DNA of 64,000 bases from UBA4479 sp963974935 (lineage in GTDB: Bacteria > Pseudomonadota > Alphaproteobacteria > Rhodospirillales > Casp-alpha2): contig CAXBEV010000001.1 of the NCBI GenBank assembly GCA_963974935.1, forward strand, positions 814,139-878,138. The letters run 5' to 3'. The position numbers and the translations under genes are program-made. Shown in pieces: positions 52,022-59,708 of the stretch; position 1 is the first letter of the stretch, and each line of letters begins with the position of its first letter. The notes below the pieces were generated by a model. It saw only the letters and a program-made list of their open reading frames with translations, made no database searches and was not told the origin of the DNA.

Positions 52022-53428
52022 TTAAGCGATCACCGGCGCGGCGCCGCCAGGACCGGCCAAGATGTCGCGGATGATCGTTAGGCCTTGTTCCAATTCACCC
52101 CGGGTGCGGCAGCTGCCGATGCAGATGCGGATCGCGTGTGGTGCCTGCTGGCGGCCGACGACGAACGATTCGCCTGACAGCAAGAACACGCCCCTGGCTT
52201 CGGCTTGTTGGCGCACGGTCTCGCCGCGCCAAGGGTCGGGCAGGGTGAGCCAGATTTGATAGCTGTGCTCGTGACCGTAGATGTCATGTCCGACGAGCGC
52301 GTCGGCGGCGATCTTCATGCGTGCCTTGGCTTCGTCACGTTGCCATGCCATCAGTTTCTCGCCGGTGCCATCGTCAAGCCAGCGCATAGCGATCTCGGCC
52401 ATTAACGGTGGCGTCATCCAACTCGACATTCTAGACGTCGCCCGGATCGCATCGTTGGCACCTGGCGGGGCGGCGATATAGCCGACCCTGAGCCCGGGTG
52501 CCATCGCCTTTGATAGGCCGGTCACATAGACGACCTGATCTGGGATCAGCGCCGCGATGGCGGTCATCTGTTGGTCCGGCAGAAAGCCCCAGATATCGTC
52601 TTCGATCACCAGCACGCGATGGCGTTGCACGACCTCGGCAATCGCTCGTCGGCGTGCCATCGGCATGATCACGGCGGTCGGATTTTGCACGGTGGGGACC
52701 AGATAAACCGCACTTGGCCGATGTTCCAAGATCGCTTCTTCGAGGGCATCGGCCTTCATGCCGTGATGGTCGATTTCCACCGGCGCTAGGCGGACGCCCA
52801 GCTGTGAGGCGATGTGGATGATGCCGGGGTAGGTGATGTTTTCCACCAACACCGTGTCGCCCGGCCTTGTCAGGGCCATCATCGAAATAAGCAAGCCGTG
52901 TTGCGTGCCGTTGGTGATGGTCAGGCATTCGATGTCGGTGTCCACTTCCGCGCGGGCCACCCATTGTACGCCAGCATGACGATGCCGGGCCAAACCGGAA
53001 TGGCCTTGGTAGTCCATCATGTCGCTGCACATATCAGTGTCTTTGCTGATCTCGCGGATGGTTTGGGCCAACTCGGCACCGCCGTCGCCGAGCGGCGGCA
53101 CGGCCATTGAGAGGTTGATGCCGTTGTCGCGGACGCCACCCAAGGCAAACGCGCGGGGGGCGCGGGGTTGCGGATAGCGGCCATCACTTTTGACATAAGT
53201 GCCGCGCCCGACCTCGCCGCCGACCAAGCCGCGACGTTCGGCTTCCTGGTAGGCACGTGAAACGGTGCCGAGTGTAACTCCAAGGTCATAGGCGAGGTTG
53301 CGCATCGCCGGCAGCTTGGCCTCAGTGTTGAGGTCGCCCTCATGAATGGCTTCGGCAATCGCGTCTGCGATCTGAATATATTTGGGGCCACTGCGCCCGC
53401 TGAGTTCGGGTAGCCAACTTGTCATCAT
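52022..53428 (-). CDS. MocR-type regulator (GntR HTH fused to aminotransferase-like domain)
   Basis: A 468-residue protein. Residues about 1-75 form a GntR winged helix (YIQIADAIAEAIHEGDLN to LGVTLGTVSRAYQEAERRGL), followed by a linker and an aminotransferase class I fold with the PLP lysine in GLSKAMAPGLRVGY. Such regulators sense PLP or amino compounds and often control a divergent gene. It diverges from the DUF1127 gene over 74 bases containing an array of ATTGTAT/ATACAAT half-sites, and an exact TATAAT reads toward this gene, so autoregulation is expected. Substrate is not inferable from sequence alone. Confidence 0.88.
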   Translation of the reverse strand: MMTSWLPELSGRSGPKYIQIADAIAEAIHEGDLNTEAKLPAMRNLAYDLGVTLGTVSRAYQEAERRGLVGGEVGRGTYVKSDGRYPQPRAPRAFALGGVRDNGINLSMAVPPLGDGGAELAQTIREISKDTDMCSDMMDYQGHSGLARHRHAGVQWVARAEVDTDIECLTITNGTQHGLLISMMALTRPGDTVLVENITYPGIIHIASQLGVRLAPVEIDHHGMKADALEEAILEHRPSAVYLVPTVQNPTAVIMPMARRRAIAEVVQRHRVLVIEDDIWGFLPDQQMTAIAALIPDQVVYVTGLSKAMAPGLRVGYIAAPPGANDAIRATSRMSSWMTPPLMAEIAMRWLDDGTGEKLMAWQRDEAKARMKIAADALVGHDIYGHEHSYQIWLTLPDPWRGETVRQQAEARGVFLLSGESFVVGRQQAPHAIRICIGSCRTRGELEQGLTIIRDILAGPGGAAPVIA

Positions 53429-53440
53429 AACAATAAACCA

Positions 53441-53531
53441 ATTGTGTGCATTGTATTATCTTAATTATAGATACAATGACCTTATACAAGAGGAATAAAG
53501 AGATGAAACAGCAAAATTGTATCGATACAAT
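53441..53531. promoter_or_regulatory. Operator array: ATTGTAT/ATACAAT half-sites between the MocR and DUF1127 genes
   Basis: Half-sites ATTGTGT (53441), ATTGTAT (53450), ATACAAT (53471), ATACAAG (53484), then a perfect 16-base palindrome ATTGTATCGATACAAT (53516-53531). The pair at 53450/53471 is an inverted repeat with 21 bases between half-site starts, two DNA turns. -10-like TACAAT (53472-53477, plus) and TATAAT (53469-53464, minus) lie inside the array. The palindrome covers codons 5-10 of the DUF1127 gene. Confidence 0.7.
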
Positions 53532-53748
53532 GCAGCCGGGCTTCGAGCTTCAAGCCGCGCCGAAACTGGATCTGGCGCACGGTGTCATGGACGTCATCTG
53601 CGGGCTGTTTGCGACGCTGTGTCTGTGGCAGCAGCGGGTCGAGATGCGCGGACGGATGGGGCGATTGGATGCGCGCATACTCGACGATATCGGTCTCAGC
53701 CGTGAACAAGTGATGGCAGAGGCAAAAAAGCCGTTCTGGAAAGCGTGA
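53503..53748 (+). CDS. DUF1127 family small protein
   Basis: An 81-residue protein with the DUF1127 motif LDARILDDIGLSREQVMAEA near the C-terminus, ending KPFWKA. DUF1127 proteins (for example YjiS) are small, Arg-rich in many cases, and have roles in phosphate, sRNA and stress responses in alphaproteobacteria. The N-terminal 20 residues are encoded across an operator palindrome. The ATG at 53503 follows AGAGGAATAAAGAG. It is the first gene of the accessory cluster and is divergent from its MocR regulator. Confidence 0.82.
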   Translation: MKQQNCIDTMQPGFELQAAPKLDLAHGVMDVICGLFATLCLWQQRVEMRGRMGRLDARILDDIGLSREQVMAEAKKPFWKA

Positions 53749-53783
53749 TCTTTCTTGCGGGATGCATTGAACGGACAGCCTGA

Positions 53784-54737
53784 ATGGCGTTTTATGCGAG
53801 CATGACTTCATCGGCGCGGGGCTCATCAGGTGATACAGCGATGGCGGCAGCTTTCGGGCTTGCCGCCTTTGCCGTGTTGTCGTGGGGGATCACCCCGGCG
53901 ATCACCGCGTTTCAAGTCACCGAGTTGCCGGCGCTGCAAGGCGGCATGATGCGCTCAGTCTTGGCGGTGCCGCCGGCTTTGGTCTGCATTTGGTGGTTGA
54001 AGCTGAGATTGCCGACGGATCAGACCACATGGATGTGGTTGGTGCTGGCGGGTTTTGCGGCGTTTTGTGGGTTTCCGATTTTGTTCACGCTCGGTATCGC
54101 GCGCACGTCGACGGCGCACGCGGCGTTGATCTTGGCGTTCATGCCGGTAATTTCGGGCGCGCTAGGCGCGGTGTTGGACCGACGGATGCCGCGTCCGGGC
54201 TGGCTTGCAGGTGCTGCAATTGCGATGGCTGGCGAGGTTGTGCTGATCACGGCGCGCGACAGTTCCGGCGAAGCGACGCTAAGCGGTGATCTTTTGTGTA
54301 TCGCCGCTGCGATTATTTCCGGGTCGGGGTATGTCGCCGGCAGCCGCGCCACGGCGAAGATCGGCACATGGTCGACAACGTTTTGGGGCGTTACCATTGC
54401 CGGGCTTACGCAAGTGCCCATTCTGGCTTGGCTTGCGCTGGATGTGGATTGGTCCGGCGTCGGTTGGGTCGGCTGGTCGTCGACGCTGTACATGGTGATG
54501 TTTTCAACCGTACTCGCCTATGCGGCATGGTACTGGGCACTCAATCACGGCTCGGTCGCGCGGATCGCACCGGTGCAGTTTTCACAGCCGTTGGTAAGCC
54601 TGGTGTTTGCGGTGTTGCTGTTGAACGAGGTCATCACGCTGCCGATCGCGATCTCGACGGCAATGATTTTGAGTGGCATCGTACTTGCCAGCCGGGCGCA
54701 GCGTCCGCCTAAACTCATTCAATCTGGAGACAAATAA
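53784..54737 (+). CDS. EamA/DMT-family transporter
   Basis: A 317-residue transporter with about ten membrane helices in two EamA repeats (first about residues 24-150, second about 165-300). The first repeat begins FGLAAFAVLSWGITPAITAF. Such proteins export amino acids, nucleotide-type metabolites or drugs. It starts 36 bases after the DUF1127 stop, and its stop overlaps the ATG of the dehydratase-like gene. A second ATG at 53823 is a possible alternative start. Confidence 0.85.
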   Translation: MAFYASMTSSARGSSGDTAMAAAFGLAAFAVLSWGITPAITAFQVTELPALQGGMMRSVLAVPPALVCIWWLKLRLPTDQTTWMWLVLAGFAAFCGFPILFTLGIARTSTAHAALILAFMPVISGALGAVLDRRMPRPGWLAGAAIAMAGEVVLITARDSSGEATLSGDLLCIAAAIISGSGYVAGSRATAKIGTWSTTFWGVTIAGLTQVPILAWLALDVDWSGVGWVGWSSTLYMVMFSTVLAYAAWYWALNHGSVARIAPVQFSQPLVSLVFAVLLLNEVITLPIAISTAMILSGIVLASRAQRPPKLIQSGDK

Positions 54738-55714
54738 TGACGACGATTCCGCTGCGCGACATCGAAGCCGCCGTCACCATCGTACATGCGCATATGCGCC
54801 CGACGCCGGAAATTCACTGGCCGTTGCTGTCGGCCCGTGCCGGGTGCGAGGTGATCGTTAAGCACGAGAACCACACCCCCATCGGTGCCTTCAAAATTAG
54901 GGGCGGGCTCAATTATATGTATCGTTTGGCTGAATCCGAGCCCGATTGCCCGGGGGTGATCACCGCGACACGTGGCAACCACGGGCAGTCAGTGGCACGT
55001 GCGGCCACGGCGCTCGGTATGCGTTCGGTGATCTATGTGCCGCACGGCAATAATCCGGAAAAGAATATCGCCATGCAGGCATTCGGCGCAGAGCTGAAGG
55101 AATTCGGCGACGACTTCCAAGAAAGCCGCGAAGAAGCTGGGCGCGTCGGTGCCGCCGAGGGTTTGCACATGATTCCACCCTTTCACCCCGATTTGGTTGC
55201 CGGTGTCGGCACCTATGCGTGGGAATTGATGATGGCGCATCCTGATCTGGATACGATCTATGTGCCGATCGGCATGGGGTCCGGCATCTGCGGGTTGATC
55301 TCAGCCCGCGACGGGCTCGGCTTGGCGACCAAGATCGTCGGCGTGGTTGCCGATAAAGCGCCGGCCTATGCGCTGTCATTTGAAGCCGGTAAACCGGTCG
55401 AAACCAATGACGCCAACACCTTTGCCGACGGCGTGGCGTGTCGGGCACCGGACCCGAGCGCCGTTGCAATCATCAACGCCGGCGCAGACCGGATCGTGCG
55501 CCTCGCCGAAGATGAATTCCGCGCTGCTATGCAGGCATACTTTTTTGATACGCATAATATTGCCGAAGGGGCGGGGGCTGGTGCACTGGCTGGATTGCTG
55601 CAGGAAAAAGAAAAAATGGCGGGCAAAAAAGTCGGCGTGATTCTGAGCGGCGGCAACGCCGACCGGGCACAGTTCCAACAAGCGCTCTGCACCGATTGCA
55701 GCCGTTGGACCTGA
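54737..55714 (+). CDS. Threonine dehydratase-like PLP enzyme (fold type II)
   Basis: A 325-residue PLP-dependent enzyme. The Schiff-base lysine is Lys53 in PIGAFKIRGG, and the cofactor phosphate is held by the glycine loop in the second motif; ATRGNHGQS (residues about 76-84) is typical of threonine/serine dehydratase-like enzymes. It lacks an ACT regulatory domain. The reaction is probably beta-elimination of a hydroxy- or amino-substituted substrate; threonine, serine, hydroxyaspartate or a racemase are all possible. The start overlaps the DMT gene stop by one base. Confidence 0.83.
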   Translation: MTTIPLRDIEAAVTIVHAHMRPTPEIHWPLLSARAGCEVIVKHENHTPIGAFKIRGGLNYMYRLAESEPDCPGVITATRGNHGQSVARAATALGMRSVIYVPHGNNPEKNIAMQAFGAELKEFGDDFQESREEAGRVGAAEGLHMIPPFHPDLVAGVGTYAWELMMAHPDLDTIYVPIGMGSGICGLISARDGLGLATKIVGVVADKAPAYALSFEAGKPVETNDANTFADGVACRAPDPSAVAIINAGADRIVRLAEDEFRAAMQAYFFDTHNIAEGAGAGALAGLLQEKEKMAGKKVGVILSGGNADRAQFQQALCTDCSRWT

Positions 55715-55756
55715 GTTTTACACTCGCATACAGGACGCAGCGAAAAAGGTACAAAG

Positions 55757-56473
55757 ATGACTGAAGAATTATTCCGAGACGACGCCTATTTGAAATCATG
55801 CACGGCAAGCGTGACGGCTGTCCACGAAGGCGGTATCGAATTGGACCGCACCGTGTTCTATCCGACCGGCGGTGGCCAGCCCGGTGACACTGGCGTGCTG
55901 GTCTGTGCCGATGGCCGCCGGATCACAATCATCGATACTGTGAAAGACTGGGATAGTGGCGCGCACCTGCACGTGCCCGAAGACGGTGCCCCAACACCCA
56001 GTGTCGGCGATCAGGTAACGGCAGAACTCGATTGGGATCGGCGTTATCAGCATATGCGCATGCATTCGGCGTTGCATTTGTTGTGCGCGACCATCGACGG
56101 CGGCGTCACCGGCGGGCAAATCGGTGCCGAAAAAAGCCGCCTCGATTTTGATTTGCAAGACACCGCCTTGGATAAAGAAGCAATCACAGCCCGCTTGAAC
56201 GAACTGGTTCAGGGTGACCATCCGCTGAGCCATCGCTGGATCAGCGACGCAGAAATGGCCGCCAACGAAGACTTGGTTCGCACCATGTCGGTAAAGCCGC
56301 CTTCGGGGGCCGGGCGTGTGCGCTTGATGGAAATCGCCGGGGGCGTTGATCTACAGCCCTGCGGTGGTACCCACGTCGCCAACACCGCCGAGATCGGCGA
56401 GCTCCGCGTCGGCAAGATCGAAAACAAAGGCAAACATAACAGGCGCGTCAATGTGCACCTGGTTAATCCATAA
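55757..56473 (+). CDS. Alanyl-tRNA editing protein (AlaX-type)
   Basis: A 238-residue stand-alone editing domain that hydrolyses mischarged Ser- or Gly-tRNA(Ala). Zinc ligands are in HSALH (His103, His107) and PCGGTH (Cys202, His206), and the N-terminal part TVFYPTGGGQPGDTG is the usual second-lobe start. It has the AlaX-M/L size. Its placement in an amino-acid metabolism cluster suggests protection against a misacylating amino acid made or imported by the cluster, which is inference. Confidence 0.88.
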   Translation: MTEELFRDDAYLKSCTASVTAVHEGGIELDRTVFYPTGGGQPGDTGVLVCADGRRITIIDTVKDWDSGAHLHVPEDGAPTPSVGDQVTAELDWDRRYQHMRMHSALHLLCATIDGGVTGGQIGAEKSRLDFDLQDTALDKEAITARLNELVQGDHPLSHRWISDAEMAANEDLVRTMSVKPPSGAGRVRLMEIAGGVDLQPCGGTHVANTAEIGELRVGKIENKGKHNRRVNVHLVNP

Positions 56474-56504
56474 GTATAAAAAACACTCCTGAGGGGAAAC
56501 AAGT

Positions 56505-57575
56505 ATGAGCACCAATAAGCACAAAATCGCCGTCATTGCCGGCGACGGGATCGGCAACGAAGTCGTCCCACCGACGTGCCGTATTCTCGAAGCGGTGGCG
56601 CGCAAGCACGACTTGGGTTTCACTTTCGATGAAAAAGATTGGAGCTGTGAGCGCTATCATAAAAACGGCGCCATGATGCCCGAAGACGGCCTCGACGAAA
56701 TCCGCAACCACGATAGCATTTTGCTGGGTGCCGTCGGCTATCCGGGGGTGCCGGATCATGTGTCGCTGTGGGGCTTATTGATCCCGATTCGTCGCGAATT
56801 TCAGCAGTACGTATCGTTGCGCCCGGTGCGCTTGTTCGAAGGCATGCCGTGCCCGCTGGTCGGTCGCAAGCCCGGCGACATCGATATGGTCGTGGTGCGC
56901 GAAAACAACGAAGGCGAATATTCCGAAATCGGCGGGCGCATCTATCGCGGCACGCCGGACGAGATGGTCTCGCAACAAGCGATCTTCACCCGCAAGGGCA
57001 CTGATCGGATCATGCGTTATGCGTTTGAGTTGGCGAAGACCCGAGCCCGCAAGCATTTGACGTCGGCGACCAAATCAAACGGCATCATCCACTCGATGCC
57101 ATTTTGGGACGAGCGGTTCGAGGCGATTTCTGCCGAATACCCCGACGTTGAGACGGCAAAATTCCACATCGATATTTTGACGGCGCGCTTCGTCACCAAC
57201 CCCGATTGGTTCGATGTGGTCGTCGGCTCCAATTTGTTCGGCGATATTCTGTCGGACCTCGGTCCCGGCGTCACCGGCACCATCGCGATTGCGCCCAGCG
57301 GCAACATCAATCCGGAGAAAGACTTTCCGTCGATGTTCGAGCCGGTGCACGGCTCGGCACCGGATATCGCCGGCAAAGGCATCGCCAACCCGATCGGCAC
57401 GGTGTGGTGCGCATCAATGATGCTTGATCACTTAGGCCATGCCGAAGCTGCCGCAGATATGATCACGGCGATTGAAAACCTGCTCAAAGGCGACGGACCA
57501 AAGACGCCGGACATGGGCGGTAACGCCACCACCGAAGACTTATGCCGCGCACTGGAAGAAGAGCTGGGCAATTAG
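56505..57575 (+). CDS. Tartrate/D-malate dehydrogenase-like (isopropylmalate dehydrogenase family)
   Basis: A 356-residue NAD-dependent beta-decarboxylating dehydrogenase. KIAVIAGDGIGNEVVPP is the N-terminal family signature; RPVRLFEGMP and VVRENNEGEYSEIGG identify the tartrate dehydrogenase/D-malate dehydrogenase branch, and SNLFGDILSDLGPG holds metal-binding Asp residues. It oxidises and decarboxylates (R)-2-hydroxy acids. The preferred substrate (tartrate, D-malate or isopropylmalate-like) cannot be read. It follows AlaX by 31 bases and precedes the PhzF gene by 14. Confidence 0.88.
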   Translation: MSTNKHKIAVIAGDGIGNEVVPPTCRILEAVARKHDLGFTFDEKDWSCERYHKNGAMMPEDGLDEIRNHDSILLGAVGYPGVPDHVSLWGLLIPIRREFQQYVSLRPVRLFEGMPCPLVGRKPGDIDMVVVRENNEGEYSEIGGRIYRGTPDEMVSQQAIFTRKGTDRIMRYAFELAKTRARKHLTSATKSNGIIHSMPFWDERFEAISAEYPDVETAKFHIDILTARFVTNPDWFDVVVGSNLFGDILSDLGPGVTGTIAIAPSGNINPEKDFPSMFEPVHGSAPDIAGKGIANPIGTVWCASMMLDHLGHAEAAADMITAIENLLKGDGPKTPDMGGNATTEDLCRALEEELGN

Positions 57576-57589
57576 AAAAGGCTGATCCG

Positions 57590-58372
57590 ATGACAACGAT
57601 ACCACTGTATCAATTGGATGCTTTCACGGATCGACCGTTCGGCGGCAATCCGGCGGCTGTGTGCATCTTGCATGACTGGCTGGATGACGCGACGCTGCAG
57701 GCGATTGCGGTTGAGAATAACCTGTCTGAGACGGCATATCTTGTGGCTGACGGCGATAACTTTAAACTCCGCTGGTTCACGCCGGGGATGGAGGTTGACC
57801 TGTGTGGCCACGCGACGCTGGCGAGTGCGGCTTTGGTGTTGGATCATCTGCAGCCCGGCCGCAAAGTCGTCGCGTTCGAAACCAAAAGCGGCACCCTGAC
57901 GGTCAAGCGCGACGGTGACAAATTGGCGATGGACTTTCCCGCGCGACCAGCCGAGGAGGTGCCATTGCCGGAAGGCTTCGAAGCGGCGACTGGCGTGGTG
58001 CCCGAGCGATTTTTGCGGGCCCAGAAAAACATGGCCGTGCTTGCGGATGAAGCCGCCGTGTTGGCATTTGACCCTGACCTTGATTACATCAAAAACATGC
58101 AGGGCATGGGCTTGATCGTGACCGCGCCGGGCGGCGAAAGCGATTGCGCATCTCGGTACTTCGCCCCGCACGCCGGCATCCCCGAAGATCCCGTGACCGG
58201 GTCTGCGCATTGCACCATCGTGCCGTATTGGGTGGCGCGGTTGGGTAAAAACGAAATCTATGCGCGCCAAGTCTCGGCAAGGGGCGGCGATCTTTATTGC
58301 CGCTTGGATGGTGATCGGGTCGTCATGGCGGGTTACGCCATAATGGTGCTCGAAGGCCGCATGACGATTTAA
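57590..58372 (+). CDS. PhzF-family isomerase
   Basis: A 260-residue protein of the PhzF fold. The N-terminal block QLDAFTDRPFGGNPAAVCIL and LCGHATLASA (71-80) are family marks; the catalytic Glu is Glu47 in NNLSETAY. In phenazine producers PhzF isomerises trans-2,3-dihydro-3-hydroxyanthranilate, but most homologues are of unknown function and act as isomerases or epimerases on amino-acid-like compounds. The ATG at 57590 follows AAAAGG. A GNAT gene follows after 2 bases. Confidence 0.87.
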   Translation: MTTIPLYQLDAFTDRPFGGNPAAVCILHDWLDDATLQAIAVENNLSETAYLVADGDNFKLRWFTPGMEVDLCGHATLASAALVLDHLQPGRKVVAFETKSGTLTVKRDGDKLAMDFPARPAEEVPLPEGFEAATGVVPERFLRAQKNMAVLADEAAVLAFDPDLDYIKNMQGMGLIVTAPGGESDCASRYFAPHAGIPEDPVTGSAHCTIVPYWVARLGKNEIYARQVSARGGDLYCRLDGDRVVMAGYAIMVLEGRMTI

Positions 58373-58374
58373 AC

Positions 58375-58884
58375 ATGACCAAGGCCGCCATCCGCCAAGC
58401 TCGCACCGCCGAAGATATCGCCACCGCACGTGATATGTTTCGGGAATACCAAGTTTGGCTCGGCGTTGATCTTTGTTTTCAAGACTTCGATTCGGAACTC
58501 GCGAACCTGCCCGGCGTTTATGTGCCGCCAAGGGGTGAAATTTATATCGCTGCCGCAGGTGACGATGTTGCCGGCGTGGTCGCTGTGCGCCCCGTTAGCG
58601 ATGGCCTCGACGGCAGGTCCGAGGTAAAGCGGCTATACGTGCGTGAAGGCTGGCGGGGGCAGGGGCTTGGCCGTGCTCTTGCCGATGCGGCGGTTTCCTT
58701 TGCGACGCACGCCGGGTATACGACAATGGTTCTAGATACGTTGCCGCATTTGGTCACGGCGCGTGATATGTATGCGCGCATGGGCTTTAAGGAAATCGTG
58801 CCGTATTATGAAAATCCATTACCGGACGTTGTGTATATGGAGAAAATCCTGAATACGTCAGGAAATGATAAGGCAGAACCATGA
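58375..58884 (+). CDS. GNAT-family N-acetyltransferase
   Basis: A 169-residue acetyltransferase. The acetyl-CoA binding motif is VREGWRGQGLGRALADAAV (Q/RxxGxG/A, about residues 91-109), followed by FATHAGYTTMVLDTLPHL and YARMGFKEI. It transfers an acetyl group to an amine, substrate unknown. It begins 2 bases after the PhzF stop and ends overlapping the following gene's upstream sequence, so it belongs to the same operon. Its role in the cluster may be inactivation of an amino compound. Confidence 0.85.
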   Translation: MTKAAIRQARTAEDIATARDMFREYQVWLGVDLCFQDFDSELANLPGVYVPPRGEIYIAAAGDDVAGVVAVRPVSDGLDGRSEVKRLYVREGWRGQGLGRALADAAVSFATHAGYTTMVLDTLPHLVTARDMYARMGFKEIVPYYENPLPDVVYMEKILNTSGNDKAEP

Positions 58885-58916
58885 TTCTGCCACGATGTGC
58901 TTTTAGGAATAGATTT

Positions 58917-59510
58917 ATGAATATGAAGACGACCCGGCAATTGGTCATGGCAATCCTGCTGATTTCGGCGGCGATGCTGTCGGTGGCATCAATTGCTGCG
59001 GCGCAGACCGAGAAGCTGCAACTAAAACGCACCTTCGGCCTTCGAGGCAGTGGCGAATCGCACGTGCAAATGCGGGCTATTATCGCTCCGGTGCGCCGTA
59101 GCGCGAAAAGTTTGTCGACGGCCAAAATCGCCGTCACGCCGGTGCTGACTGTAGTCTCCAAAGACAAAGTCGGCTTCGTTTGCACCTTGGGCCCAAGAAT
59201 CACCGATGCGTTGTTACGTGCTTGGTATGAGCAGCCGCTGACCCTCGACTACCTGTTCAGGCCGGGGGAATCGACGGAGCGAGCATATCGCATTTCCAAG
59301 AATGCATCCCAGCAAGCCGAAGACGCGCGCCTGCTTGCCGAGATCAATAAAGTTCTCAACGAAGAACTGGTATCGGAAATCCTGGTGCTGAAAGGGGCCC
59401 GTAAAATGGGCGGTGGCGCAATGTCGAAGCTGCCGTTTGCGAGCGTGCTCGGGTGTGCTGAGCTTGAGCAGGCGGACCCTGAGCCGGACGAAAAGAAGCC
59501 CGCGCATTAA
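58917..59510 (+). CDS. Secreted hypothetical protein
   Basis: A 197-residue protein with a clear signal peptide (MNMKTTRQLVMAILLISAAM, cleavage after IAAAQ near residue 31). The mature part has no family I recognise. LGPRITDALLRAWYEQPLTL and the end EQADPEPDEKKPAH give no motif. AGGA is eight bases before the ATG at 58917. The open frame runs upstream to 58881 but that overlaps the acetyltransferase and adds nothing. It may be the last gene of the operon or a separate envelope gene. Confidence 0.7.
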   Translation: MNMKTTRQLVMAILLISAAMLSVASIAAAQTEKLQLKRTFGLRGSGESHVQMRAIIAPVRRSAKSLSTAKIAVTPVLTVVSKDKVGFVCTLGPRITDALLRAWYEQPLTLDYLFRPGESTERAYRISKNASQQAEDARLLAEINKVLNEELVSEILVLKGARKMGGGAMSKLPFASVLGCAELEQADPEPDEKKPAH

Positions 59511-59708
59511 ATCTGCTTAAGTTCGGCCGCAGGCTTCATAAGCGCCTGAAATGGCGTCTTTGGACATTTTTCTTGTGATTTTAAACTCAAGTATTAGTAT
59601 TTAGGGTGCGCACTATGACTATGCGTGGGGGTGGACGCTACTTGTTGTGGATTGCGGCATAACGGTACATAGCCCAATCATCCGCAGACGATTAATTAAG
59701 GGGACGGC

